DNA from: Brachypodius melanocephalos
Taxonomy: Eukaryota; Chordata; Aves; Passeriformes; Pycnonotidae
Direction of reading: 5' to 3'
Assembly (NCBI GenBank): GCA_013398615.1
Contig: VZSR01003807.1
Location: 42,124,754-42,188,753 of the forward strand
DNA: 64,000 nt
Shown here: positions 23,823 to 35,937 of the stretch, piece after piece
Numbering within the stretch: the stretch's first letter is position 1
Layout: every line of letters starts with the position of its first letter
Position numbers and translations under genes: made by a program
The notes under the pieces: model-generated
Databases searched by the model: none
What the model saw: only the letters and a program-made list of their open reading frames with translations
Told to the model about the DNA's origin: nothing

Positions 23823-25916
23823 GCTGTTGATGCATTTTCTTATTTCCTGTGGCAAAGATTTTGCTCCTGGCTCTGGAAGCAGACAAGCCCTCACAGTCAG
23901 CTCCTAACTCCTTACAGAATCTTGGCAGTGGATTGCAGAGTCCTTGCTGCAGGTTTCTCTCATATGGAGCATTTTTAGGACATAAGTAAACGTTTTATGA
24001 GGATTTCAGGGCTAGGGAGCTGGCTGGATTAACAGAGAGGGTCAAAGGAAGGCACAAGCCAGTTTTACAGCCTAAAGACAGAACAAAGCTTCAACAGAGC
24101 AGAGCTGGTAGAGGGTGAATGTTTCATACTTCAAACTTGAACCGGGTAGTTCACCAGGGCACAAATAAACAACATTTGTATTATTCAGTGATAATTCTGG
24201 AGTGGTGCTTATAAAAGCATTGATGTTGCTTTGGCAAGTATATCATCTTGCTTGACAGAATTATTTGAAATGGCGATGTTGGATTTTCTGCTATATATAT
24301 ATTCCAAAGAATATTCACCTTGCTTTTAGAACATTAAGGTTCTAAAAACATCCTTGTGTCTACTTTGGTGAAAGGGCCGTATGTTTGCAAGTTGCTACAC
24401 TCAAAATGAATCAGACTTTGTGCAGAACTTGTGCCAATGTAAAAATAAAAAGCTCTATCACATAATTTGGTTTAATTTCCTGACAGGATAAGGTATATTT
24501 TGTGAGATGAGTGCTAATAAAAATATTTTCTGTAACACAGCACATCCAGGAGCTGTGTGGATAATGTTCCATACCATTCTTGAACAACAAGAGCCAACAT
24601 TTCACTTTAAACGAGTGAAATATTTCTTTCTTGTCATTGCTATGACTAACACAGAATTCCTGAAATGCAAGTATGTTGACCTTGAAGTTTGTTTTCGAAT
24701 TTATTTTTATGCTGTGATTTGAATAATATATGTGTTGTTTTAATAGATAAAGCCCTCAATTAAAAAGAAAATCATCATTCTTCAAAATATTTATGGCATC
24801 TTGCCATACATATTTTGAAGAAATATGGAACTTAACCTTTTTGAAGAAATATGGAACCTAAAATTCCATATTCTTCTAGTTGAGACACCATGTAAAAGAA
24901 GGGGGGAAATAGGATATGTTCCACATATGCTAGACCAGAGCTCTTTCAATTTTACATTTCTTGGTGTATAATCCAAAGCAGGTTGTCCAAACTTTGCTTT
25001 GTTTAATAATCTTGATTAGAACCAAAGGCAACAACTGACCAGAATGTCACAGGAGGTGAAAGTGCTCTTGCAGCTTGTTGACGACTCACCAATCATGGAA
25101 CACAGATATGCCATGCTCAGCAATTTTAGTTAACAAGATTCATGATATCTGAATCTTCTCTCACCAAAACTGAAAGGCCCCGACCATTTTCTTTTTTAGT
25201 AACCCAGATGTACATAATTCTCAAAAGCACAGATAGCACTCTAACTTATTACAATACTGGGATGGGGGAGGGGAAACCTGAAGGAAAAAATTTATTAAAT
25301 CAAACTTATGACAGATATCATGGTCTGTCTTGTCATACAATTTTAAAATCACGTTTTCTGAGTCTTATCTTTTGTTTCACAATGATACAATATAATTAAT
25401 TTCTTAAAGATTCAGTGCCAGAAAACATGTTGATGTTCCAAAGAACTGATACAAAACTCAGTACACAAAACTCTCATGGGTGAGAGATCGAGTAAAATAG
25501 TAAGTTCCACAGTGCTCGGTGATTTTAATAATAATTTTAATTTCAAGAAGTTAAGAGGAATCATTAATGAAGCTCTATCAAGAGGTAAAGATTTGGTTAG
25601 TTTGTTAAAATTTGTAGTCCCAAAGACTGGATGCAAAGCATAGTGACACAATGGAAGTGTGCATAGTTGTTAGGATAGTTTGGATCAAGGCCTAAAAAGC
25701 TATTTTCTTTTAATTTCTGTGTCCCCATAGAGGATTTCCTTTTGGTTTCAAACTATTTTTTAGTTGGATAAGTTTAGAGCACTTAAAAGAGCACTGTACA
25801 GTGCCCACTTTGAGGCAGAACAGGATAAATTGTGTTTATGTTACTGTGGGATAGCTAAGATTCTAGGAAATTAGGTTCAGGGAGCTAAGAAAAATCAGAG
25901 AAGTGTTATTTATACA
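23823..25916. other. Unique DNA
   Basis: No gene was recognised. It contains a short TA run near 24293-24302 and a small duplicated and inverted motif at 24813-24876. Open frames reach 85 codons and look like chance. Confidence 0.5.
24813..24876. repeat. 26-bp tandem duplication plus inverted copy
   Basis: TTTTGAAGAAATATGGAAC occurs at 24813-24831 and again at 24839-24857. An inverted partial copy, TTCCATATTCTTC, follows at 24864-24876. The second unit and the inverted copy could form a hairpin. Confidence 0.8.
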
Positions 25917-25918
25917 GT

Positions 25919-25957
<39 letters not shown>
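25919..25957 (+). repeat. (TA)n(TG)13 microsatellite
   Basis: A short TA tract runs directly into thirteen TG units (25931-25957). Pure TG runs of this length are usually polymorphic and can adopt Z-DNA under supercoiling. Confidence 0.95.
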
Positions 25958-26270
25958 TGTTTCTTAAAATATTTATATATTTTAAGATATTCATCTTGCA
26001 GCTAGTTATCATAAAATAAAGTTTTATTCTGCTCACCATAAATACATATTGTGTGATTCCTATCCATATCTTTCCAATTTACTTTGTTAAACCCCAGGCC
26101 TGTAACAGCTATTTTATAAAAAAAAATGAAAGTGAGAAAAGCCATGTAAGCCCCTCATTGGAAATATAGAGTGACTCTGGATCCACCAATTCACTTTTTC
26201 TTTATGCTAGATTTGGTTTTATCTTCTGCAACAGATAAACACAGTGTTACACGGCACTGTTTGGCCAAGA
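25958..26270. other. Unique AT-rich DNA
   Basis: Nothing recognisable; short A runs only. Confidence 0.5.
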
Positions 26271-26400
26271 CAGAACTCTGGTTGTTGTGTGAGTGTGTCC
26301 TGCAGGCACAGGTGGAGTGGTTCATTAATGTTGTTTGTGTGTGGTTTTCACACAGAAACATTCAAGTGCAACACATCATTTAAAGGAAGGGCCACTAAAC
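26271..26400 (+). repeat. Old interspersed repeat, copy A
   Basis: This segment aligns by eye to 31395-31515 in the same orientation. Shared blocks in order are TTGTGTGA, TCCTG-AG-CACAG-TGG, GTGGTTCA-TAA, GTGTGTG-TTTTC and ACACAGAAA. Identity is moderate (roughly two thirds) with small gaps. The family is not identified; an LTR or an old DNA element are options. Confidence 0.55.
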
Positions 26401-28992
26401 ACAATACAGTCCACGGATGATGTGTCTGAAAAGTACTTTCATAAAGAAACATAATGAAAATTACAAGACCTGTTGGCTTGAACTAGCCTAGATAATGAGT
26501 TCACACAACCCAAAAGAATGCTTTAACATAAAGTTATTAACTCATTTAACCTTTAAGCTGAAAGCAATGTTTTCTAATATTTCTACTCACTTCAGTACAT
26601 CTGCATTTTTGGATTTTTGTGCATACAGGCTGCAGCAGTAAAATAACATTCTGAATCAATTATTGAGTAACACTCAAAGAAAATTGATTTTTTTTCTGAC
26701 CAATCATATGGACTTGCACTCCGTTTGCCATTGGTTTAATGTCCTCCAAGGAGGTGATATAATGTTGTGGTTATTGAATTTTAAGTATCTGTAAAAGCAG
26801 GATAGAACAAACCATTAAAGGAACAATAGTAGCACTGAATTTTGTCCTAGGAGCCTGGATCTCAAAGCTGAGATCTGACTGTAGACTGTGTGATCACAAC
26901 TGCATCACTGTCCCAACGTGAGCAGTTATTACAAATGGACCCAATATAGAGTGAACGATATTTGCAAAGGAAAATTGCAATGCTTAACCATCCAGTGGTT
27001 ACAAACTACAAAAAACTGAAAGAAACATAAAAACATGACAAAATAATTCTGGAAATGCAGGTTAATTAATGCTAAAGCTTGAGTATGCTCTAATTAATGA
27101 CAGAAAACACTAAAATATTCCAGAGTAGAGGATTTGTCAAATGTGACGTCTTTATCAGAGGATTCTGATTAAAAGACTTCTGGATTTTAAAATCATATGC
27201 TCTTTTTGGAATGCAGATTCAATGCACATGCCCACTTCTGACTTAAGTTCTTCCAGATAGCACCTACTTTGCCTTTGTTTAAATTATTTAAAGTGTCAGA
27301 TTTGTTTTCTCATGTTAAAAGAAAATTGAAACAGAAAGGTACTTTATTAGCTGTCAGATTAAGAAGACAACTGGTAAAGTGACTTATTTGAATCCAGCTG
27401 CAGGATTCCTCACATGGTCCTCCTGAGCCACAAGGTTTTTCTTCAGCAGTGAGTGGATACTTTGAAAACAAAAAGTCACCTGAGGAAACGTGAGGAGTGA
27501 ACGTCTGGAAGCTCGGGTATGTGGGACACAAAATTCTGCCATAAATTATCAAAATTCATCACATCAAAACTCTTGATGCCTGTTCATGGTGCACACAGAG
27601 CATCCTTACGTGATGATTGAGAAGTTTCCTGTTTCTTCAAAGGGCTGATGTTTTATAGTTTCTTCTGTTTCAGGAGGCTATTACTCTTTGAACTCTGTTG
27701 GAATGGTGATCAAGTCTAGATCATCAGTGGGAACAATGAAGCAGTTGTTTCCTATGAGGAAAAAGTTTTATAAAAGCATGAAGGGCACATTAGGCAATAG
27801 ACTTCACAGTGATTTGCTAAACAAAAAAGGAATGCTGAGGTTTAGGGATCTTGTTGCCATTTCAGTTTTCTGGAGAAAGTTCACACTTGTGGCTAGAAAC
27901 CTGAGCTCAGTATAATTATTGTTTTCAGTGTCTCTTTCTACTTAGTGGTATACCTTTGCACATTCTTAAAATATGCTCTGTTTTCCATTCTGTAATGAAT
28001 TTCTCTTTCCACAGAGTAAATGCTTAAAATCACCCAGCCTTTAGCACACCATTCAAAAGCTGACCCTCCCTGAAAACTGTGCATTTTTCATACTAAATGG
28101 TAATTAAACTCTGGCATTGCTAAACATTTTGAATTTTCAATACAGCCTAATTTTGATGACACAGAGAGAGGGGACAGATTAAATCAATTTTTATTTAGGT
28201 TTGGACAGAAATTCTTTTGGTATTTATGCATTTCCTCATTGTTTCCATCACTATCATATGTTGAGAAGAGAGGAGGGAATCACACCTGATGGAGATGGGG
28301 AAGCTGCTCACAGGGGAGACTGTTCCTCACACAGGGGAGATTGCCTCAGCAGCAAGGCACTTGGTCTCCTTTGGCCTGAGAACTGTAGAGGAATGTTCAT
28401 CCCAGAAGGTCAAAAAACAGAGAGTCTTTAATTTCCCACTCCCAAGTCTGTCTCACCAGTCACATCAGCCTTTTTGGTAATCCAAATTTTATGTCAATAT
28501 TTTTACAAAAAAAAAGGTCATTTTTGTAAAAACTCAGCACAAATCCCAGGTGTCTGGGACCATAATATATATCACTGTCACAAAATAAATTTATTTATTT
28601 GTGGTCCACACTTGGTAGCAAATTGTTTCATTGCAAATGAAAAGATTGATTCATATCTACCTTCTTCACTGAGTAATCAAGGTCCTCATTGCCTTGATGT
28701 CAAGTAGATGCAGAGATGAGGTACTTTAATCCCACTACAGCATGTGGTGCATGCAGAATAGAGCTGTCAGACAGAGCCAGCAACAACAAATCTGCTCATA
28801 CTCAGGTACACTGTCAACTGAAAAAAGTTTAAATTTAGTAAAAAGTATTAATTGATTCACTGAGTTCTGCCTATTCAGGAGTTACATCTTCTATGGATGG
28901 TTAGAAATCTCTCCAGTGCCATATCACTGGATCTTGATTATGATGCACCCAACATCAGACTGGCTCTCAGCTCTGCTGTGGCTGAAAGCAGG
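26401..28992. other. Unique AT-rich DNA
   Basis: No gene was seen. A small duplicated CACAGGGGAGA word lies near 28310-28340. Open frames reach 80 codons and are unrecognised. Confidence 0.45.
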
Positions 28993-29028
28993 TATTTTTA
29001 TATTTTATATATTATATTTTATATTTTA
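28993..29028 (+). repeat. AT-rich low-complexity tract
   Basis: Imperfect repeats of TATTTTA-type units over about 36 bases. Confidence 0.8.
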
Positions 29029-29126
29029 GGTTAAATGGGATTCATGTTCATCAGATTCAGGGCAGGGCCATCAACGTCCCTCCACTTGCAGGACTCTGGC
29101 AGTGCCACTTGGAAGCTGCTACTGGC

Positions 29127-29330
29127 TTAGCAGAGCATATTGTCGATCCTGTGTTTTCTGGTATTTGCAGGCACTTCCAGATTTGCTGTATGGAAGGAGG
29201 GGCAGCGATCTGGATCTAGACTAAGTATCATAGCTACCTGCAGTTGCAACTTAATGAATTCGATCTCTAAAGTCCTTTCTTCTCCCATATTCCAGTCTAG
29301 ATCGTCGTTAGCTACAATTTTCCACATCAT
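29127..29330 (-). other. CpG-bearing 67-codon frame, unrecognised
   Basis: The minus-strand frame from 29330 down to a stop at 29127 includes acidic stretches NDDLDW and EERTLEIEF. Six CpGs fall in 29075-29307, denser than in most of the window, suggesting younger or less methylated DNA. The sequence texture resembles a fragment of a mobile element or an exon more than chance AT-rich DNA, but I cannot name a family. A stop lies four codons upstream of the first Met. Confidence 0.25.
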
Positions 29331-31394
29331 AAAGCCATTTAATTTGACAGTATGGACAACCCACCTTGAAGACCAGGCATGGCTATATTTATCAAGTCTT
29401 TAAAGAAAAATTATTGAAAGCTTACAAAATTCCTGAAAGAGACAATATGCCACTGAACCATAAAACACAGTTGAAGCAAAAGAAATTAGTCAAATTTGCA
29501 GTTCAGTATTTTCTATTTTTTTCTTCCAACACTTCTCTGCTTCATACCAAAAGGAAAATTGAAAAGAGCTTCCAATAGATTGCTTTATGTGCATTTGAAG
29601 TCAGGTCAAAATATGCCTCCTTTCTGGATTTTGGATTAAGTTTGGCTGGAAACAGACGTATATAAGTGATTCAACTCGCCCATTTCATTTTTTTTAACGC
29701 TATAAGAGTTCCAGACACACGTTAATTGACACAACAATCAGATAAAACCACCAAAACTGATTAATGACTGATAATATTTTAAAAAAACCCCCACAACCTG
29801 TTTAATATCTGTTCTATTCATTTGTTTTATCTTCTTGGGTTGTTTTTAATGAGACAACATGACCCTTTTTTTTTTTTTCCTGGACATTCACCTTATAAAC
29901 AAAATGATTAATATATTGCACATAAAAAAGTACACTGGTGACATCATTAGCAGAGATAACATGCGTCATCTTACAACTCTTGGCTGCCATTTGTGAAGAT
30001 GAGATATACAGCCAACGCTTTTAAAACCTTGAAAATACAAATTTCTATTATTTTGGGTTGAATTCTGTTTATCAATTTGGGTGACTTCTGCCTTAATGCT
30101 TGTGAAAGCATATTAAGAATGGTGTGATCTGCAATGATTGCAATTAGAAATACTTTATAAATGGCTGGGTTATATTTTGTTGTATTCCCAATGACAATAA
30201 GCTCATTCTGTTTTCATTCCACGTTTGGAATTTCCATGGGCACCATTAGAACTGTTAAGCAAAATTAAAGAGATGAGTCTTAAAGTTTAGGCAAGTAACT
30301 AGGCTTCTTTCAGGTGGAAAAGCATCAAGTGTTCTTTATTTTTTTCTGTTTTAATTCCTTCCGTCCTTCCTCTAACTCTTCACGTATACACACACTGCAC
30401 TGTGTGCCCAGCAGGAAATGACAATCATAACCAGTGGAAGAAAAAATCAAAAATATTTGATGAAAACCAGTGTTGTGTCCCTGCAGCAGCTTATTCTTGA
30501 GAAATTAACTCCCCTGTTAAAATCTCAGAGAACCCCTTGGATGCCCAGTATTTATGAATTAGGATATCGTTTAAACAGAATGTAGCTCCTCAGAGTGTTT
30601 AAATCTCCCTAATCAAGATACTATATCAGACATTTTAAAAAGGTGCATATAGTTCCATATGGAGTTAGCCCCAATGTTTATCCTTGGCACTCTTCTTTGA
30701 ATATCAAATGAATAGTCTATTTCTAATACAGGAATTATCTGGTGGAGAAAAAAAATGTGTTTATACTTTTTTCCCCTATACAGTACAGTATTTTCATGCT
30801 CTTAGTGTAAATCTTCTTAGAAGATTAATGTTTAAAAAAACTTCGTGACCTTTTTTGATTTACTGTCAGAGGGAAACTGCTTGATCTTCAGAACAGACTC
30901 ACTTGCACTGTTAGTTTTATCTTTAATGGCCCTAAAATGTTTTAAATTTGTTGGGATTTACAATGCCAAAACGATTTACTAGAAAAAATGAGTTCAAAAA
31001 TATGAAATTTGTCATGTCATTAGAAAGTCTGGTGGTGAGTGTTGTCATGGACACACAATATATATTTGCCCTTTTGGCTGCTGTTGTCCTTCAAATGTTT
31101 TGTGCCTCAATTCAGTTGAGCATTGTTCCCCCAACCGTATTTTTCCAATCATATTTTTTTCCATTTTATGTTGCTTTTCCACTTGATCGTTGGTGCAGGT
31201 TTCTGTCTCGTGGTTTTCCTTGTTTCTCTTAATGAGCACCCTCTCACACTCCAAGTACATTTGTCACTCCATTTTGTCTCTTCTCCATCACGCTTACTCA
31301 CCTTGCTTTTTTCCTTCTTTCTCTCTTATGTTCTTTGTAGCTGGGAATTGAAATGGCACAACAGCTCTGGACAGGCCAGGAGTCTCTCTGGACA
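29331..31394. other. Unique AT-rich DNA with possible conserved block
   Basis: 30000-30290 is non-repetitive, with several ATTA and GCAATTAG-like words, and could be conserved non-coding DNA. A T run of about 13 lies near 29866-29878. No gene is supported. Confidence 0.35.
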
Positions 31395-31515
31395 CATGCT
31401 TATTGTGTGACCATCTCCTGAAGACACAGATGGGTGTGGTTCAGTAACACGTGTGTGTTTTTCTACACAGAAATCATGCAATATTTAGTTTAACGTAGGG
31501 ACACTGTAGACCATA
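31395..31515 (+). repeat. Old interspersed repeat, copy B
   Basis: Partner of 26271-26400, same orientation. It lies only about 57 bases upstream of a CR1 3' end, but the two copies do not share the CR1 part, so this is a separate element. Confidence 0.55.
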
Positions 31516-31571
31516 TTGTGTGTCTGTGAGACTGGGAGTTCTAACAAGCTCTTTAAAAGTGTTCTAACATC

Positions 31572-31675
31572 ATGTAGATGTGGTGCTTAGGGACGTGGTT
31601 TAGTGGTGTGCTTGGTGATGGTTGGGCTCAATGATCTTAAAATCCTTTTTCAACCAAGATAATTCCATGATTCTT
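31572..31675 (+). mobile_element. CR1 LINE 3' end
   Basis: About 100 bases of CR1 3' terminus on the plus strand: GGTGCTTAGGGACGTGGTTT, GGGCTCAATGATCTTAAAAT, TTTTTCAACCAAGATAATTC and a terminal CATGATTCTT. Severe 5' truncation is typical of CR1. Confidence 0.9.
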
Positions 31676-32485
31676 TAAATCAAGTAATGTCTGCAACACT
31701 GTCTGGAGGTGGTGAAAGCTCATGCTGGCCAGTGGAGCAAAACAATTTCCTTTGAAGAAAGGTTTGCTTCTTAAGTTCTACCATTTTGCGTTCTACCATT
31801 GTGACAGAGTTGTCAAAAAGGACCTTGCAAAATCACCAATTTACAAAATATTTCAGTGCAGTCCTTTATTTGCAGGTTTCTACTGTTTTAGGAGTTTTTA
31901 CCTCCTCTTAAGAGTGTTTTGAACATCTCACAGGGAAATGTTTTGTTAAAGTGTGAAAGGAATTACATTAACAAATCTTCTCAAACAGAGGCTATATTCC
32001 AGAGGCTTCTCCAGCCCAAGGGCCAGCTCCTGCAGACATTGGGCTTTGTGCTGAGGGCTGTCAGAAAGATAAATACAGGATCTGCCCTTTGTTAAATGGA
32101 GGGTGTCCAAGGGAAAATGTGGAGATGTTAGCCTTAGTAACGCAGTCCTACAATTCTTTCTGCCAGTGAACCAAGGCATGATTATATTATTTGTAGTCAT
32201 GCTACTTCACATCATTTATACTTAGGAACACAAACAAAGGAATTCACAATAGAAATGAGCTAATGCTGTCATCTGGGATTTAGTATAGTGAAAGCATATC
32301 CAAATATCTTTGCTATTTGAGATACTCAAGGCTATGAAGCAATAGCTGTTGTCTTTCTTTATAATTTAGAAAATTCCTCTGCATCAAGTTATAAAAAAGA
32401 ACAGTAAAGAAAGAAAAAATAGACTGAACATTGGGATCTTAATTTGTTACTGAGTGACAAATAGCTTTTATAGGAAAATAGTGAA

Positions 32486-32507
32486 AGCATTCTGTGCACA
32501 GAATGCT
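32486..32507. repeat. Perfect 22-bp palindrome
   Basis: AGCATTCTGTG followed directly by its reverse complement CACAGAATGCT, with no loop. Perfect palindromes this long are rare by chance in 64 kb. It could bind a dimeric factor or be a small inversion scar. Confidence 0.95.
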
Positions 32508-32616
32508 CTGCAGAACATCATGCCAATGAAAACATTTACCTTCGTGTGCATTTGTATTAAAAATCTTCTTTTATAACTGCAGTTACGTAAATCTTTTCAT
32601 TCATCGATGTAAATCA

Positions 32617-32640
32617 TCCTATGCCCTTTTTTGCATAGGA
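32617..32640. repeat. Perfect 8-bp stem-loop
   Basis: TCCTATGC (32617-32624) pairs exactly with GCATAGGA (32633-32640) around an 8-base CCTTTTTT loop. It is 110 bases from the 22-bp palindrome. Confidence 0.85.
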
Positions 32641-33556
32641 GAATATAATACACTTTCTATTTAACAACACACAAAGGCACTGACCAAATAACATTGACCT
32701 CCACCAACTATTGGATGATCCACAGAAGATGTGTCCCAGGTGAAGAAGGAAAGCATAATTATTTGATCTGCTACATGTGTGACTAAAGTGAAGAGAATAT
32801 TTTTTTTTCTCATTCTTCTATTTGCTTTTAATTTGCATTGCTGAAACTGTTACAATACTATACCTCAAAAATGCAATGAAATAATGGGAAAAATTCCTAG
32901 CAGTTCTTTGAAAGTTCCCAACAATTCTTTGTGATTACTGTTTTCAATTTCTTATTCCTCTCAGTTTTTCCTTTTTACTACACTGGTATAATTTAAATAT
33001 GTGTTCTCAGTAGTGGGCTATTTATTAAACTCCTAAATTGAGAGTGTTTGCATAATTGGTGTTTAATATACCAAAGTATAGGTTACAGATAGCAATCTTC
33101 AAAGCTTTTTGCAGGTGCTTTATTTTTACTGACAATGTGATTTTACCTCTGGCATGTGAGAAGGTGAAATTTACAGCTGAACTCTGTGTTTCTGACCCAC
33201 GTGAAACAGTAAAATATAATAGCTTTGTCAGATAACTGGTTCTTCGTCATTGTTAATCATGGCTGGAAAACCTTGTTGACACACTGCATAGAAAGTTATA
33301 TAGAAAAAAAGCATGTGGGTAGAGGAATCAGAGTCATTTTAGTGAGCTGCAAAACCTTATTCAAATGTTGACTGTAGAAGGGCATGTAACTCCAGTGCCG
33401 AGCCACAAATTCATTGCAAGATTCCTTTTACTTTCTTGGAATGAGAGTAGTTGAGCCACTTCACACTGAATTCAATATGGAATTTTTATAAAGGAGTTCT
33501 TCTGAACCTGAAACATACCTGCATATAGACCTATATATATATACCTGACTGTGTGT

Positions 33557-33586
33557 AGCTATATATACATATATATGTATATAGCT
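33557..33586. repeat. TA-rich palindrome
   Basis: A perfect 20-bp palindrome of TA/CA steps (33563-33582) is flanked by AGCT on both sides with a 2-base bulge on the left. It is surrounded by other TATA microsatellite scraps, so slippage is a likely origin. Confidence 0.8.
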
Positions 33587-35024
33587 GTTGTAATCCCTTA
33601 AAATCCTTCCCAATTGGAGCACAGAAAGCTTAGGTATAGGCAAAATAATATGATGAACAGATTTTGGTGCTGTAGAGGCATATTCTGCTTTTCTCTTCAG
33701 ATCTATTCCTCCATATTGGTAACACATTTGAAAGCTGGTTTTGATTCCCAGCTGCAGTCCTCTGCTTTGCTAGCTCAGCTGATTTTAAGCACCAGGAAAC
33801 TAAGAAGGTGCTATAAACCTCATGATGCTTCCCTCAATAACTTTTCTCATCAGCACATTCTTTAGCTGTTTTTATTGCATTGGTCTCAAACTGAAGTGGT
33901 ACTGTAGGTCAGCTGTGGCACACAGAAGGAATTGCTTTCACTGGATTATGTGCAGCAGACTGAAATAAGGAAAATTTTAAAGAGGAGATGTACAGAGTTC
34001 CCTAGGAAAAGCCACCATTAGTTATTCAGAGAGATTCCACCAAAATATGAGGAAGTCCTTAGTAGTTTCCTTTTGAGAGACTATATTCAGGAAACAGAGT
34101 AATGGAAGTTCTAGCAATTTTTTTACAATTATTTATTCTTACTGAAGTGAATCTTGAAATTGCACTTCTGTATCAGCCATACAAACTGCCATAACCTCTT
34201 CCTTATTAAGAGTCCAAGTTCTGAAAATTATAAGATACCTTAGTTCTGCTCCCAGGACTAGTTGCCTACTTCAGAGGGACTAGTATTCTTAGTTTGTCCA
34301 ATTTTTATTTGCATTAATTAAATTCCACAAGAGAAAATTCTGAAACTTTCTTCCTTCTGTTAACATCCAGGCCCACTTCTCATATTGCCAGCATGAATAG
34401 AAGAGTAGTAGAAATAAAACTCTGAAATACTCATATGCTTCACTAACCAGGAATGGACTTAAATGTCTGCATAAATACTCTGATGACTTAAAAACCTTAA
34501 AATATTCTCTGATTTTATCAACTGTTTCTAGTGGTAGCAAACAAAATTAATTTTTCAGAGTTCAGAAAATATTTTCCATCACTAAATTTAGCCATTGTGC
34601 CTCTTAACCACCTCTGTTCAGAAGAAAGCCACAGCTTTGACTCTGGAGTTGCTATTAGCTGTGTGTGGTCAGTCTGCTCTACCACACAGGTCCTCTTAGC
34701 TACAGTCCTTTCTTGCTCCCTGACTTCCTGCTTTGCAGTAAGCAACAGAACTGTGTATCTCTTGTATGATTTCTATTTTCCAGAAGGAGAAGTGTTCTGG
34801 CAGAGATTAAGTTTTAGGATTAGGGAAGCTATCATGTATTCACATTAGAAAAAGCAGAGTGGAACAGGAGACTGAACTGGAAGAAGTTCCTGAGGAACAA
34901 GAACTACTGACATTCTTTTGGACCCCACAAGAGTTCTAGGTCTGTTTGAAACACAAGAAAGCTCTGAGAGATGAGCTTTATCCCATTTGCAATGCACTGT
35001 CCATAGCAAAAGAGCAGAAGTTGT

Positions 35025-35352
35025 AATCAGAGAACGGTTTGGGTTGGAAGGTACCTCAAGGACCATCTCATTGCAATCTCTGTGCCATGGCTGGATACAA
35101 CTTCCACTAGACCAGGTTTCCCAGAGCCCCGTTTAATCTGGCTTTGAACATTTTCAGGGATAGTGCAGCCAGGGCTTCTCTGAGCACCTTGTTCATGGGC
35201 CTCACCAGCCTCACAGTAAAGAAATTCTTTTTAATAGCTAAACTAAACCTGCCCTCTTTCAGTTTAAAGCCATTCCTCTTCGTCTTGTCACTACATGCCC
35301 TTGCAGAAAGCCCATCTCCATCTTTCTTGTTGTTCCCTGTTAGGTACTGGGT
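35025..35352 (-). mobile_element. CR1 LINE fragment, end of ORF2 and 3' end
   Basis: Minus-strand CR1 copy, 3' terminus at the low coordinate (AATCAGAGAACGGTTTGGGT on the plus strand). The minus strand still encodes an open 82-residue stretch of the ORF2 C-terminal region, including SDKTKRNGFKL and IKKNFFT, followed by a region matching the usual tail of CR1 ORF2. The 5' part, including the reverse-transcriptase core, is absent. Confidence 0.93.
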
Positions 35353-35890
35353 CAATCACACATTTCTTCACAGACAGTATAAAAGAAATTTGAGCTTGAA
35401 CTGAAATACCATGGGTAATCTCTGTGGCCTGGTGGATCCCACGTAGCCAGCGTGGCTGTGAAGATGTGTTCCATTCTTCTCTATTAGTTGGAGTTTCCTG
35501 GTGCTGTAGGCATCATGCTCAGGTTTATCACACAGCTATAATCTAGCCAAGAGGTGATGAAGGTATCATCAGGTAGTAATAGAGGCCAGAGCATCACCCA
35601 GCAGAATGCAATGTAATCTCTGGGCCAGCTGGAGATGGTCTGAAGCATCACTCACAAATGGTGAGGGCTTAGCAAATGAGTCAAGAGAATGAAGCCTTTG
35701 ATCAGATCTGTTAGCTTGGGTCACCAGTCAGTCCAGCTAATAGGAGGAGTTTTACTGTCCTCTTCCATGGGTTTCTGGGTCCAGCCCCAGTGAGCATTGT
35801 GGGAAACATTCACATAATATTTTAAAATAACCCACTTAATGTTAGAGCCCATTGGCATGAAAAATCAAATTCAGAAGCTCCCAAAAGTGT
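35353..35890. other. Unique DNA
   Basis: About 540 bases with no recognised repeat. It is slightly GC-richer than average and lacks an open frame of note. It follows the 5' side of the minus-strand CR1, so part may be an unrecognised older element. Confidence 0.4.
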
Positions 35891-35937
35891 ATTTATATTT
35901 ATATTTATATTTATATTTATATTTATATTTATATTTA
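35891..35937 (+). repeat. (ATTTAT)n microsatellite
   Basis: Nearly eight uninterrupted hexamer units. In one frame it reads as alternating Leu-Tyr, which explains an apparent 72-codon frame there that is not a gene. Confidence 0.95.

Larger units (their letters stand above)
31676..35024. other. Unique DNA with strong palindromes
   Basis: No gene was seen. Strong dyads lie at 32486-32507, 32617-32640 and 33557-33586. Open frames reach 105 codons (34531-34848 plus), unrecognised. Confidence 0.5.
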
